Positions 35,001 to 49,200 are shown, counted from the stretch's first letter. The stretch: 64,000 nt of DNA from Sitta carolinensis (GCA_032173965.1 JAVUNC010000004.1:59457501-59521500); one strand, 5' to 3'. Translations and numbers: made by a program. Notes: generated from the sequence alone by a model not told the origin.

Positions 35001-38000
35001 CACGGTGAGAGTCCCCACTGTTAACACCTGTGAAAAGAAAATTTTTAGTCTGTTAGAACATAGGATAACCAGCAGGCACCGTGATCTTAGCACCACAGCT
35101 AAACAAATTCAAGGTAGCAATGTTTACCCAAAATTTATATTCTCCCTTTTATTGTTAAATAATTGAGCAGGTATCAAATAGCAATGCTTCAATTATTCAT
35201 TAAGTTATTTCACTTACTAAAAAGATGGCTGTAGGCAAATAAGTGTCATTTGTATTAAACTGTGGACACCTTCATGAGGTTTGCTAATCAGATCTTCAGT
35301 GCTCAGACCACGGAGAATTCATATTCATATAGGAAACACAGTGAAATTGCTCAGTATGGACCACAGAATAATTCTGATAACAAGAGGGAAGATTTCCCCT
35401 TTCTTCCCTCCCTTGTCTTCTGGTAGACGAATTTAAAAGTCTTGTTTGCTTGCTGAGATTGGAACAATAATTGTAAAGGGTATGACTTTTTCCATAAAAG
35501 ATGATAGAGTTTCCATCCTTCCCACCTTCAACAAACAAGCCCTTTAGCATAGGGTACCTATGATTTGTAGGGTAAAAGCATATTTTTATACAGGAATGCA
35601 AAAATACCATTCCCCTGTGGACATTTGTGGCCACACCTGTACTAACTAATAAACAGCGGGGAGCAGAGTCTGCTCCTGGCCCTCAGGGCAAGTGCATGTC
35701 CTGACTTACCTCTGCCCAGCCAAACTCCCTCCTCCTGCTCCAAACCAGATGCTTTCATCCATGCTGCTTACTGGATCACTTCCTAGTCCAAACTATCCAG
35801 CAGTTCAGGCAAGAGCCCTGTCTGGGAATATGGTATGAGGCTCAGCCACAACCGTGATACCGTCTGCTAAAAATTATACACAGAATGTTTTCATGGGAGT
35901 ACGCAAACTCTGGTCCTACACTTCAGTTTATTGGAATACATGCAGTCTCTAGGTCCACTTTTCTGTTGAATGCCTTCTCTACTCCATTTCTAAACAGTAT
36001 AAACCCTCTTCTGGGTTTTGTCTTCTGTTATGTATTTTATAACATCATTTGTAGGTCGAGTTAAAGCTTCATTTATTCCTTCTTTGCCCTGTATAAATAG
36101 CCACACATTGTGAGACTCTGTAAATATCCAGGCTTCTTTGCCAAAAAGTTTCTTCCTTTACCTAAAAGTGCAGTCTTCCATTGCTCAATTGTGGATAGTA
36201 TTGGAAAATTCAGTGTACAACTGATCGAAGCTGAACAGCTTTACCCTTCTTTAATTTATTCAGAGTACCTTTCTTAAGTTTCCACTACAGCATTTGCAGT
36301 GGGAGGGCTGGCAGAAAGTTAAATAAAAATTACCTGGGACAGCAAAGATGAATCAGATGCAGACAGGCAAATAATTTCCATGTCTGAGTTAAATCTCTCT
36401 CATTGCATAAGCTATCACAGTGATAGGCTCACTGTAAGATCCTGAAAAGAAATCTTTGAGCTTCTGTGTTTGGTGAAATTGTTTATGGCTTTTCCCTAAT
36501 TATATTAGCAAACATCTACATTAAAAGGTAGTAGATCAAAGCACTCAAGAGTGTGAAAATGTAAGTCAGAATGCTCCACAGAGTCTTAACTCCACTGTCT
36601 TATTTATATGCATGAACACATGCTATTGTTCCTGCAGGATGTGTTTCTTCCTGGGTGGGATCCCTTTCTGTGTAAAGGTTGTGGGTTTAGTTGTTTTATG
36701 AGAGTTATTAAGAGAAGACTGGACTTCAGGGAGACAAAAAACTAAATTTTTTTTCACCAAACTAATACCTTTAGGGACTGTGAGATAAATAGAATACAGA
36801 TTATTTACCCTTGCCAGAAACCACCTTCTCTTGTTAATTGGAGTAGTAAACCTTATGATATGCTGATTTGTTAGGACTGGAATGTATTTGGACAAAGTCA
36901 AGAAAAATATTGTTTTGACAGTAATGAAATATGATGTATTATCTTTTGAACCTGTATGATATATACACACAACTCTCAATAAAGATAATTATTATTATTT
37001 TAATTATTCTGTGCTAGAAGTTCAAAATGAAGCTGTTCTTTACCAATTTAAAAATAAAGCTGTTTATTATGAAACCATGCTTATGGTATATACTTTACTA
37101 ATTAATAGATAATTTAGCTGATTTGGAGATAATATTTCCAAATATTGGAAATATTTCTAAAGTTCATGTCTTAATACCTGCCCTCCATTCTAGATTTGTT
37201 AGATGTGTTTAAACAGTGCATAAAGAGCAGAAAATGCCCAGTAAAAAGAAACATGTTAGTTAAAAAAATCTTCATCATTAAAGTCAAAATACTAACAGAT
37301 CGCTCAAGTTTTCTTCAAAGTCCTGGCTTGACAGATACAAGATGTAGGTCAGGTATCAACATTCACAAAAAATTTAAAAGTGAATTCTCACACAAATAAC
37401 AATGTTGGTTTGCTTTTATGCAGAACATCTGGATACTTTCACAGCCAATAGAAAAAAAAAGACATTTCTAAAATATGACCCTTTGAAAGCAAAATTTCAA
37501 ATCAGGTGAAATTATTTGCTCTTTACAACATTTCTTTCTCTCCATCAGATGTAAAGAGGGTGTATGATAACCAGATTATGATGGCGTAGATTTGTAATTT
37601 ACTGAGATAAATTTACCTTCAATTTAAAGATTCAGTAATAAGTGGGAAATAATAAATACTCCACATTTATTATTTCCCTGTCGCAGTTTAACAAAGAATG
37701 TTGCTCTGCAATAAACCATCTGCACTGAATAAGGCAGCTTCTTTTGTAAATGCCCTAAAGGAAGGACAGAAATTACTGTACCGGTCCATGTGTTCAGCCA
37801 CCAATGTACATTGCTTCAAATCAAGTGTTTCTGTGAACTGCACAGGGCACTTGTTCCACCAGCAGTCCAAGTGTCCTTCATAAATGCACTGGCAGAGTGT
37901 TTACAGCAACTTTAAATTAAAGTTAGCCAGAGGGCCTGGCTCCTTACCAAGGAGAAATTCTGGCTTATGCCTTTCCTCAGCTAGCACAAGCATCTTCTCC

Positions 38001-40099
38001 CCCAGTCAGAGAGGCCAAAGAGCAGTTTGAAAAAGTACTAAGTTATTAAGTTATTAAGAGTTATCTCTTTGCCACACGCCTAATGTTTAAGAAAGTGTTG
38101 ATGCTACGTCCATCTAGATTTATATTTTGATCCTCCTTCCTCCTTGCTCCCATTTTATTATCTTATTGTTCCCTGTCCACATGGATATGTATTAGAGAAG
38201 AAGCTTATCAACAGATAGTCATAAACTAAGTATACACTATAGGGTAAGAAAAAGCAAATTGGTCATTTTCCAAGTACTTACCTTTGTCAGAGGCACAGAA
38301 AAGAGAGAAGTTTCTTTCTTTGGACCATGGGGGATTTTAACACCAAGAACTTTTTGCTGTTTATCTTGCCAGGAATTGTACTGACTCCAACTTAAATATT
38401 TTAATCCTTCTTAATAAAAAATCCTACTAACAAAAACCAGAGTTTGGGAGAAGCAAGGACTTCATGACTTAGCAATTGGAGTGTCCTGGTTTAAGGAACT
38501 CAGTGGAGTGAAGATCCATTCACAACCAACAAAGTAAACAAACTATCTGTTAATGAGTTCTTTGGAATTTTCTCTCTTCTTACCTCAGCACAGTCGCCTG
38601 TTAATGTATATGCACGTGTGGACACACATACAAGGAAAACATAAGGTTCTTGCAGTCATTTCCTGGGCCTCCCTTAAATCTGCATAATTTTTCCCTCCAA
38701 GTTAAAATTGAGCAGCACTGAGGCCAATGCTTTTCTTAGCCTCGAGTTAGAATATCTCTTTATCCAGCCATGTTTGGTGTTTAAGCTTTCCCCATACACA
38801 GGGTTATTGTGGTTCTTTATACTTTCCCAGGTATAGTTCTGGTGACTCCAAGGGTTGTGCCTGTACTGATTTTAGAACCGCTCTTTCCCTTTGGTTATGG
38901 TGCAATGCTGTGAAAGGCTGCATGGTTGTCCCACCATGTGACATTTTTCATCTGCTCTATGGTTGGCAGTTAGTGCCAGAGAGTTTAAGATACAGGTCTA
39001 ACAGGCTATGATTTTCTAGCCTATGGCTGGTTCAGGTACCATGTCAAGACACTAAGATCACCTGACATTTCTGTTATTATGCTGGAGAGTCTTGTGAAGA
39101 AAGAACTTAATTGTTTAGGCATTTATGGCTTAGTGGCATTTTTAGCTTTTTCTATGTATCTAAGCATTTTGTTTGCTTGTTTTGTCATGTTTTGAAAAGC
39201 TTACAGCATTAGGCAACACTGTCTGATGAAATTTGCTGATTTTTTTCTTCTGCTTATATATTTGTGTAAGTGAAGCCTGTGGTTCTGTAAACGTCCTTCT
39301 GTACTAAGCCTCTTAACTATTCTCATTTTCTTTGGCTTATACTAGTTCAGGCTGCTAGCCACAGGCATGAAATCCCAATTCTTTGTAACCCAATGGAGTT
39401 CCTTGGTTACATACACAGAGACACTAGCTGAAACAAGCTTGTCATAAAGAGCAAGTCTGATGCACACTGCCATGGTATGATAAATCCCAGTGCTGGGCAA
39501 CATGGTTGAATTACTTAAAAAATGAATTTTCAGGAACTAACTAGCAGTAATAGTAGTTCATACAAGTCAGTCTCTGGCCAGCTGTTGCCAGGCTCTGCTA
39601 GATTCATTACAAAATATTCAGGTTCCTTGCAGCTTTGCCCTGATATTTTGCACACACAAAATATGTATGAGTAGTTCTCCTGCCTGTGCATTCATGCTAG
39701 CAGTAAGGTGTTTGTCCTGTCTGTGTTTTACCACGCAGGGTGCACAGGTGTTTAAAGGGATCACTGTTTAACCTTGCATGAATAATAATCTCCTTTACAG
39801 AGTATACCTTTTTTTTTATTTGAACATGTTTGAAATGGCAAAAGAACCTACTTGAGAGCAAGGCTTTTTATTTTCTTCAAAGAGATTCAGTATTTTATTT
39901 CTTTCCTTTTTCTGTTTTCTACCAGATTCATCATTTGTGCTTTGGTTAGTGCACAAATACACAATTATTTTGTAGTATCGCGTGACCTTCTTTCTCCCAG
40001 ACTCTTCCTCCAATTTTCAAAAATTCTTGTCCTCCCATTAAACTTGCTGGAAAGTATCTGTTAAACACCACTTTCTGTTTATATATGCTTTCATTTTTT
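29032..40099. other. Non-coding desert, no gene recognised
   Basis: Eleven kilobases without an identifiable exon or named repeat. The segment at 30595-30780 reads like a conserved non-coding element (see findings). Open frames at 32303-32641, 35296-35634 and 36623-36979 (all minus) have no recognisable content. Confidence 0.5.
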
Positions 40100-40108
40100 A
40101 TTGAGATT

Positions 40109-40381
40109 TTTTTACATAGTTTTCATACTGTCACCTTTTCCAAAATGAGAGGTATTGAAAGGATAACATTGCAACCATTCCTCCTGATGGGGGACTGAAG
40201 TTTTATTATGTTGAATATGCTTGCTCTGAAAGTCTTTTAAATGATACCACTGAAAGCGGTGAGGCTCAAGCTTTGGTTCCATTGGACCAGAATCTAGTGT
40301 TGCATCTCTATATTTATCTTCCCTGTGGCTTTCCAAGACATCCTTTAGAATGCTGTGGATCTTCCTGTTGATGGCAGTCAC
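40109..40381 (-). CDS. Unassigned open frame, possible terminal exon (speculative)
   Basis: A minus-strand frame of about 90 codons runs after a TAA (TAAGCCAGGGTG) and ends ATG-TAA at 40109-40114. An AATAAA lies about 10 bases past the stop (around 40100). The peptide is polar and protein-like, with stretches such as KIHSILKDVLESHREDKY, EPHRFQWYHLKDFQSK and QEEWLQCYPFNTSHFGKG. I do not recognise a family. There is no in-frame ATG near the start, so it could only be a 3' exon entered by splicing (CAG precedes GGTG, but with a weak pyrimidine tract) or a gene relic. Chance is the main alternative, since AATAAA is common in AT-rich DNA. Confidence 0.15.
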
Positions 40382-42939
40382 CCTGGCTTACATGCCATAG
40401 TACTGTTTGAAAATAGATGTTAACTCAGACAAAATGCAGGTATGCTTCTGAATTGCATCAGCCCTAAAGAATTCGAAGTAGGTTATCAGCAAGTTTCCCT
40501 GGGACAGCTATTTTCATAGAGGATTTTTGTATTCAGGCTTGATCCTTTTCTCTACTCTGTGGAGTGCAAATCTTATATTGACCCAGTCTTTCAGATGAAA
40601 GTGGTGTTAACCATGTGGTATGAACCTATGGCATAGAAATTTATCTTTTCACTGAGAAACATCTTAGTAGTATAAACATGGCTATGAGTTTCATGGAATT
40701 TTATTCTGGCTTTTTTTTCCTGAACCTATGCACCTTGATTCCTGAATATCTGCATCTGCAATAGAAACACTATATAATTAGGTTTAGTTATGTGTCTTTA
40801 AAGACAAATTTCTCTTTCTATATATGTTATTATATATTATTATATATGTTATTGTTGCCTTTAAAGACAGCTTTTTGTCAACTCTCGTTGGATATTTACT
40901 TCAACCACTCTCTTGTTAGATCCATTCTCCAGGTGGGTTCCTGGTTATCACGCAACAATTTTGGTTCTACAGAGGAAGTTCCACAGAAAGCAACGGTCTC
41001 AGTTATCTCAAATAGCAGATAAGGATTTCTCTCTCATCTGTTTCAGTCTGCAAATATCAGGCAGGGAGAGAAAGGTATTGGAAATGAAACCTGGAAGAGC
41101 TTCATATCACCTTCCTGCTGAAGATTTGGAAAGGAACAGTTTCATTAACATTTGCTTAGTTTTGGTCTCAGCATTGCAATTTGAAGTACATCAGCTGTAT
41201 GTAATTTTCTTTATAATTCTAATATCACTTTAAACTGCCCGTAGGAATGGAGACCCACACAAGATAGACTTAATGAAACAAGCCTTTTGTTTAAGACTTC
41301 TCAGACATAATCTTCAGTCCCCACCATTCAGTGCCACACATAACACCCTGAAGTCATTTCCTGTGCATCTGTTAAGGTATAATAACACATCAAGTATCTA
41401 ACTCATTGTGTTTAATAGAACAATTACAATGCCTCATTCAATAGAAGGGGAATCCTTATGAGCTGAATACATATGGCATGCATGAGAATTTCACTGAAAA
41501 TCAATTTAAAAACCATCTGATTACACAGATTTTTCAGATATGGAAATATATACAGCAGTTCATGTTAAAGAATAATATCCTGAAGTTCCATCAGTTCTTA
41601 TATAGGAAAAGTGAACACTCCTCAAGTAAAATACGTCAAACTTCCTTTTAAAAAAAAAGTATGTTCTGTTGTTTTAGTCAGCTACTGTTTAGGGTTTGAT
41701 GGTTTTAATGAAATTTTGATTGTCTGAACTCCACTTGAATCCACTGGTCAGCACTGATACAAAAACTTTTCTGTTTTGTGTTAACACAAAGGTCTGGGCC
41801 GTCTTCCAAATCACATGAAATATGTACAAGGACTTGGTCTGAAATTTAAACCTGAGCACCTAATATTAGTACTAGATAAATGACACACCAATCCCAATAT
41901 TTATGTTTGTTTGTCTTATAGTAGCACACTTTATGTTCTCAGTGGGAAACTTTTAGAGCAAAAATAACTGACCACAGCATTGTGCCAGAATGTGCTGACT
42001 TTTTTTTTTTTTTGGCACCTGAACTTGAACTAACTTGTTTATTTTTCTGTGATAATGTGTAATTCCTGTTGTTACAAATCAGGTCATATTATAGTGTACT
42101 TTGTAGAAGCCTTTTAAAAACACTTCATTAGCCCCTTCCACAGAGCTGTATAACAACTTGTTGCTCCAGTCAGTTGCTATTCTATGGTATTTATGAAAAG
42201 CTTGCACAAGGGTTTTTCAAGATGTAATTTCTGTTTAGAAAATCGGTGAAATCCAAATGCTAGCAATTAGGATATCTTATGGTACAGTTTCAGCAACAAG
42301 ATAGCAAGCTTCACCCCTATAAGCTAAATTCCTGGCAAAAGTGGTGTTAGGAATTCCATTCCAAATAAAGCAATCAATCAATATTCCTCCTCTGTTTACT
42401 CTCCAATCTTTGGAACTGATGGTTACACTGGCCAGATAGATTTACTTAAAACAGTGAAAGACATTCAGAAAGTCCATCCAATTTCTTGATTTATTTGCTA
42501 GTGATGCATAAAATAAGCTTGTCTGTGAAATAGCCATGCTGAAATTGCTATTCTCATGCATTTTTCATTGTTATTATTCGGCTAGACTGACTCTTGAGGG
42601 TCAGATTAAAATTCACTCATCTGAAGCTGCACTGGTGACAGAAGATAGTCTCAAATTAGCTCTTCCAGTTAATATCTGTACCATCATTTGGAAAACCATT
42701 AGTACTGAGAATATTATGATTGGGCAGTACATTTTTTTAACAGAAATTCTTTTAACCTTCTGTGCAATGCAAACTTAAAAAGCACTTCTTGATATCTAGA
42801 CATTTAATTCAGCCTCTGCTAGCGGAACATTGTGGTCTTTGCAAAGTCTTTTATTGCTGGTGATGAGAGGTCATTGCTTATTAGATAATCACATCCCTTC
42901 CCTACAATACTGGTCATACACATTTAATACAATTATAAT
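40382..42939. other. Non-coding DNA, no feature recognised
   Basis: AT-rich. It includes a TATATATGTTATTATATATT-type stretch at about 40818-40852 and a short T run at 42.0 kb. Open frame 40913-41233 (plus) is unsupported. Confidence 0.5.
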
Positions 42940-43065
42940 GCTTAACACTTATATAGTGCTTTTCTTCCAATTGCTTTACAGACATTATGTAATTAAATTC
43001 TAGGCATTCTTGGGAAATAAGCTAACTCCTTATTACAAACAGGAATATTGGGCCAGAGGAAATAG
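42940..43065 (-). repeat. Ancient MIR/L2-type repeat fragment
   Basis: CTTATATAGTGCTTTTC, then TTGCTTTACAGACATTATGT, then CCTTATTACAAACAGG and GGGCCAGAGGAAATAGCAG follow in order the reverse complement of the MIR/L2 3' region (gcgctttacatgtatta, attttacagatgagg, gaggcacagag). Highly diverged, with small deletions. Confidence 0.5.
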
Positions 43066-43936
43066 CAGCATATTCAAATATAGCCTTTAATTTTTAAGAT
43101 GGCAATTGGAGCTGAGCATGCCTGAAGATCAGGCTGTGTGGCAGCAAGATTACCAGTTATTTTGAAAGCTGTGGTGTAAAATGTGCTACCATAGGTCACT
43201 GAAGTAGCTGGGGTGAGAAATAGGATTGCAAATCCAGTCTTGATTCTTCAGGCTTAGAGTGAGATACTGAAATCTTTCTTTCATGTAGATGGATTCTACA
43301 ATCTGTACTGAGGCAAAATGCCAGCTGCCTTTGACTGAGTATATGCAGGCGGGCCCTGTAGAGCTCATCCAGCACCTCCATCAGGAAACCAGAAGGTTTC
43401 TGGTGAATACACTTAATGCACCATCATGCTTAAGCTATAAGTCAATTCATTCTGAACTTCACTGAATCTTTGCCTCACAGGACCACACTTGAGAGAATGA
43501 AGGAGGGCAGCAGGAGAGCAAGCTGGTGTACCACGTATGGAACAAGGCTTGTCCATAGGAAACCAGAGGCAATAGCTGTTTGGGAGCTCAATCTCCAGCA
43601 CTGATCATTGTCCCTCAGCATCACCAGTTTTGACAGCAGCTGGCACAGGACAAAGTATTGCCTTTTGTGGGAGAACCATCACAGAGTGGCACCATGCTCC
43701 TCTTTCTCCGACAAAAGTGATCCAAACTGAAACACTCATGGACCAAATTAAAATCACAGGCTGTCAGCTGAGATGCACAGTATCCTTTAAACTCCCTTTC
43801 CCCAGACCAACCAAACAACAGCCTCTTTTCCAATGCCCTCTGTTTCCTCTCACCCTCTTTTTTGTCTACTTGCTACCATCAAAACCTATCAGTTCATGAC
43901 ATAAATAGTATGTTCCCTGACACTGTTCCCAATTCC
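43066..43936. other. Non-coding DNA, no feature recognised
   Basis: Moderate GC. Chance open frames on both strands (for example 43630-43899 plus and 43621-43833 minus) overlap each other. No known repeat seen. Confidence 0.45.
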
Positions 43937-43937
43937 C

Positions 43938-43998
43938 TATGGAACATTTCCTTTAGCTGTGGCTCCCCATGGAACATTTCCTTTAGCTGTGGCTCCCC
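43938..43998. repeat. 30-bp tandem duplication
   Basis: TATGGAACATTTCCTTTAGC followed by TGTGGCTCCC occurs twice in a row with a period of 30 bp, and the copies are almost identical. A small recent duplication, probably by slippage. Confidence 0.9.
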
Positions 43999-46221
43999 TT
44001 TGTTCTTATCTTAATCCTTTAAAGTCCTTCTCGAGGCCTTTTCTATTGTGTTAAAACAGGTTGTACTTAAGTAACGCCATCCCTGTAGGCAAATGCTACA
44101 TCCATCTCCCTTCATTTCTCTTTGGATTTCAGCATTATGGTAACTGCCTTGAATACATACCTTCCCTTTGTTTTCACGGCTCAGTCTTGTACTGTCTCAT
44201 CTCTTACCTCTCAATATCTATTTAGGTATCTATTCAGGAAATTGGTTGGAAACACTTTTTGTTCAGGGCACAAATGAATCATATGCTCACGTGCTTAAAT
44301 GATCAAATAAAGATGTCTTTCTGACCCAGAGCCTAAGCAGCTGTTGAGATGCTCCTCTTTGCCATTTTTGCCTTGGGATCAATAATTTATTGTTCCACAA
44401 AACAACTCGCAGTGTTTCACCTTCCCTCTCTGCTCCCATCCTGCTTCCCAGTATTGTATGGAGACTTGCTCATACATTTTTGTGAGTTTACCTTTCTGAT
44501 TTAATCTTCTAATGGCCAAAATTGAACTAGACCTTCTTCCTTAAGACCTCATTTTCTTCCCTTCACTCTCTTCTGTGAAGGGTTTCCATGGTCCTATGTT
44601 GCTCTGTGGGTTCATCCTCAGTCTGAAGTCACTACTCGCTATATTTGAAATTATAATAAAACAGACAAGATTATGTTCTTCAGAGCTGATTATTGTGAAG
44701 CTGCTTGTCATGTTCTAGTGTTTATATATTGCATTACTAATTTCTGTCTAGTGTTTAGGTTATTTTATGAAAAAAATAAGAACAAATATTCCCTGGCTTA
44801 ATATATTATACTTCAAATTGAAGCACATCATTAAATAAACTGACTCCTAAACTCCTTGTTGAAGGATGTAATGAAGTTACCATTGCAGGGTTAGGAGGTT
44901 GATTTGATGATCCTATATTTACTCTGATACTATTTTTAAAAAAAGAATTATTTTTATTATGTGTTTTAATAAGTATGTATATAAAAAATCATTATGGAAT
45001 AAGGATGGCCTGGCAGTAATGGCACTGGGAGGAAACTAAATGCCAGGAGTTTCAAATACTGCTGAAATTAGGTAGTGATTCTGTTTCCTTCAGTAGGCTT
45101 TAGATTGTATCTAAAGAGAGTGAGGCAAGTGGCTTAGTACAGAAAGTCTGCTGACAAAATAGTTTCCCAGAAAATGTAAAGGACATGGAGGATTACATTT
45201 TCAGAGGTGGTTAAGTACATATATTAGGATGCCATTGAAGAAACGAGCCTCTTTCTGAAAAACTTATTTAAAAATTGGATGTGAAGCAGCCCAAGCTAGG
45301 AGCCAGTGTGTGAGAGACTGTTGGTGTTGTGTTGCCCAAGCCTGGGAGAAGGAGTGGAAGAGGTTGTGGATCCAGTGAGGTGACCAGGGACGACATGGAG
45401 GCTTGTTGTACCCCACCACAGAATTTCTTCCAGGGTTTCTTGGGGCTTAGTTTTCTGTGAGGCATCTGGTGTTTGTGTACCCAGCAAAAGCCATGAGGTA
45501 CAGCTTGGTGGGTGCTTGGTGCTTGGTGGGTGCACCCAGTGCACAGAACCCATCTGCATGGGAAAGCACAGTGCCAGCAGGCCTGCAGATTGGTGACAGC
45601 TCAGCTGTAGTCCACAGGGCATGAACTGTGCTCCTTGCACCCAAGCTGTCCTGTGATGACCCAACTGATGCTTCTCTGTTCCAGAGTGTCACTGTACCTT
45701 CCTTTGGCTTGAGAAAGGTGACTGACAGAGGTGGTGGGATGGCTTCCTCGGTGCAACTCACCACACGCCTGCTGGTGAAAGTCACGGCTAAAACTTTGCA
45801 TATGTGATTTTAGATTTAAAGTTTCCCCTCTAGACTGGAATCCCAATTACTTTATTTTAGCATAAACCGAAGTGTATGTTATCAGAGAGCATAAGCTCAG
45901 TGCTAATAAAAAATGTAAACACTATTGCCATCTTGTGGCTTAAAGTTGCTTCAGCAGACTTGTGTCAAGGATTATGCACTCCCTCTGATGTTCCATGAAC
46001 ACAACACATTTTCAATTAAATAGGCGAATCAAAGTGGCACAACACAGAAGCAATGTCCAGACCTGCACATCAGAATCAATTATAGAAGTGGAGAAACAAT
46101 CGTGTTTGTCTAGAAGGACTAATCACATGATGAGCTGTAGGGAGCACAGAGCAAAACACTAGGTATGTTTTGTTCCACTGAAACAAAAGGACAGTCTGCA
46201 AAAATAAAACTTTTGGGTGAG

Positions 46222-46223
<2 letters not shown>
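43999..46223. other. Non-coding DNA with a GC-richer patch at 45.27-45.79 kb
   Basis: Most is AT-rich and featureless. From 45270 to 45790 GC rises and the minus strand carries overlapping open frames of 81-122 codons with no recognisable domain. A small slippage repeat, GCTTGGTGGGTGCTTGGTGC, lies at about 45510-45535. The patch could be an old retroelement that I cannot name. Confidence 0.4.

Positions 46224-46258
<35 letters not shown>
46224..46258 (+). repeat. T35 homopolymer
   Basis: Thirty-five consecutive T, without a recognisable retroelement attached. Length is likely to vary between individuals and assemblies. Confidence 0.95.
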
Positions 46259-49200
46259 CCTGAGGAAAAATCACTCATGCATTAAGTATGAGGCAGTAAT
46301 ATTTAAAGCGTATACTGCTCTGATTGCAACAGGGAAAATATGCTGCATTTTAAAATATTTTCTGTATTGTATAACATTAGATAGAGAATGCTACAGGTAT
46401 ATGATGTCTTAAGGAATTAGGGTTTTATTCTTTGTTTTCCAGGTTCAGACCTGCAACTCATCCTCTGAGCACTTTTAGAAATGGGACACAATATTAAATA
46501 TGGAATGTTGTCCTAGATCAGATGAGAGGTCTGGGTATTTTACACATGAAGCTTATTGGAAACTTAATGTTGAATGATACTATGAATGACAAATACTTTA
46601 AGTTTTCTAAATTTTTAACTGAGTAAATTTTAGGAAACTATGTCAGGGCTTCAGATTTCATTTTCTTTTTCTATATTCAGTGACCATCAGCTAAGGAATA
46701 GAACTGGGCAGGAAACAATGGCTTTTTCCCATTAAATTTTGATTCTTCAAGACTTTTCCTACTCTGTGCTTGTCTGAACTCAGACTCACAGAAAATTTCT
46801 CAGCAGAAGACATTGGCTATAGGGCGGCTGGTAGCCTTGTGTATGAAGCATTTGTTCAAGATGTTAACCAAGACAAAGGTCCTCAGTTGCTGTTCTCATA
46901 CCCCTGTATTCAGTGTAACATTGTTCATTGCAACACTGTTCACTCTTATGGGATTTTTATCTCTGCTCTTGCTCAGAAAACCTAACCTAGACAGAAAAAA
47001 TACTGGCAACAATAGGTTTTCTTTATTTTCCCATGTAAACTTTGTCTTGGTTTGGGTTTTTCATTACTATTTTCTTAATTTGTTTTTAAAAAAAAAATTC
47101 AGCTTTAAAAAAATATTGTAACAAAAAACATGTGGACAATTTAAGTAAGACCCAAAAGGCTGATGGCCAATGACCCAAACCTGTAAAAATCAAGTATGAG
47201 ACATTTTGCTTTTTTTAGTAATTCCATTTCTTCAGTTTTTCCATTTGGGAGAACATTGAAACTGCATTCAGAGATAATTTTTATTTATGTACATTCTGAA
47301 CTCTTTAAGTATCTATGCCTCATTTGTTTTTGTGTATGATTTCTTAGAACCCATTGAAGCCCAAATCCTATAGATCACACCCATTTGATTAATGTAGAGC
47401 CATGAATTTACTTTATTCTTTTGAGACACACACACATTATGCAATTGCATAATGTAGTATAACATCTGTGAATTTGAGACTAATGAAAAAAAGAGTGCAA
47501 CATCTAAAATGGATAATATTCCTTGACAGTTCTCTTTTAGAAAGTATTTGCCCCGGTAAAATCAGTTTATATGAGAATGCTACAGTGATTCTTGCTTCTG
47601 GCATGAGTTGTGTGTTTTTATGGGAAGCTGAGGTTTAGGTTACTTGTAAGATATTGGTTGCATTTTTGTTCTACAGTGGCCTATTGAGGCTGCAGCTTCC
47701 ACAGCAGGAAAACAATATACTGCCTGGATTGAACCAGGTCCTTATCACCACCTGGATCCAAATATGAAACTGTACCACCCAGTATTACAGCAGCTGCTGC
47801 TCCTGGCGTGACACCTAAACACAAGGGACAAACGTGCCAGACCTTCACTAGGAGGCCACGTAAACCAGCTGATAGGAAATCTCAGGAAAGAGGATGCTGC
47901 CTTCTGGCCAAATAGGAGCTTCTTCCTCCATGTCAGGCTCAATGCAGTAAGTCATCTTCCTTTGACTAGGAAGCAAGAAAAATTCCTTGTTTGCTAGACA
48001 GTGTGCTTTTTTGGGACACCCATCTCAGACACTTGCTGTGGTAAATATTTGTGTCTCCTATACACAGAAAAACAGCTTTTATGAGAAAATGGAGGAGTAG
48101 TTACTTCACTGTTCATCAAAAGCTAGTGGCCTGAATATGCTCTTAAGAGGTAGATGTTCTAAATCACCATTAGGAAGGATGTAAATAAATCTGTGTCAGT
48201 TTCATGATGGGCTTATTCTCTTCTCTTTGCTGCATTTAAGGGTTGGTCTGTCAGATATGTTCTGGTAAGTAAAATGGGCAGCTCTTGTTGATGAACTGTC
48301 CTAAGGTAAAATCTTTGAGTGCCTCAAGAAGGACAATACCAGAAATTTACTGTCTTGGGATGAGAGATCTTCTGGTGATGAGTACAGAGATTGCAAGTTT
48401 GGAGAATCAGCAGGTTTTTTTATTCATTTATCAGTTAGTTCCTTAGACCACTGCTATGTAAACAAATACATATAATTTTTTTAAAAAAATCTGTCTTGTT
48501 GAATTTTACTGGTTCAATTAGTTCAATCAGTCTCACTAAGAATACAAATTCTGCACATCCAGCTTCCTCAAGTACACAGGAGACAGTTTAGTAATTCACA
48601 CTGAAGCTGTGGATATAAAACCTTAAGGATTTTTCCCAACATTCCATGGCACATTGCTGACAGATACTATATGTACAAATCCAAAACCAGGTGACAAATT
48701 GCAGGTTATGGACGAAGATGCCAGATTTCAAATGGGTGATTAGACTGCAACATACAATTTTTAGTCCAGGTTTGAAAGAGGCATATAGCCGTGACGTCTT
48801 GTGAGTGGTTTAGAGAAGAGACTGTAATTCAGAGCCATGCTTACACTCCAGTTTCTTCTTTAATCTCAGCTCTGTTGGCTGATGCACAGAAAGGAAAGCA
48901 GAGCTATCCCACAGCTCTTGTCCACCGCAAGGGATGCCTCACATGCTGTAAGGTGAGACTGAATATCTAGCACCCTTCAGCCACTTTTCTGTCTCCCTGC
49001 TTGCTGGCCCCTTGCTCAGGCAGGGCTGGGGCAGGTGGAGCCTGGAGCAGGGCAGCCCACGGAGCTGCCCGAGCACAGGAGGCAGGTGATGAGCTATTTC
49101 TAGGGCGTGATGGCAGTGCCGGTCAATTCCCAAACATCGCCCTTTGCTGTCCTACATCCCTTTGGAGATATGCCGACTCCAGCACATCCTGCAGTACACC

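Noticed and set aside
45296..45846. Overlapping minus frames of 81-122 codons
   Set aside because: GC-richer patch with several mutually overlapping frames; no known peptide and no start context, so non-coding is more likely.
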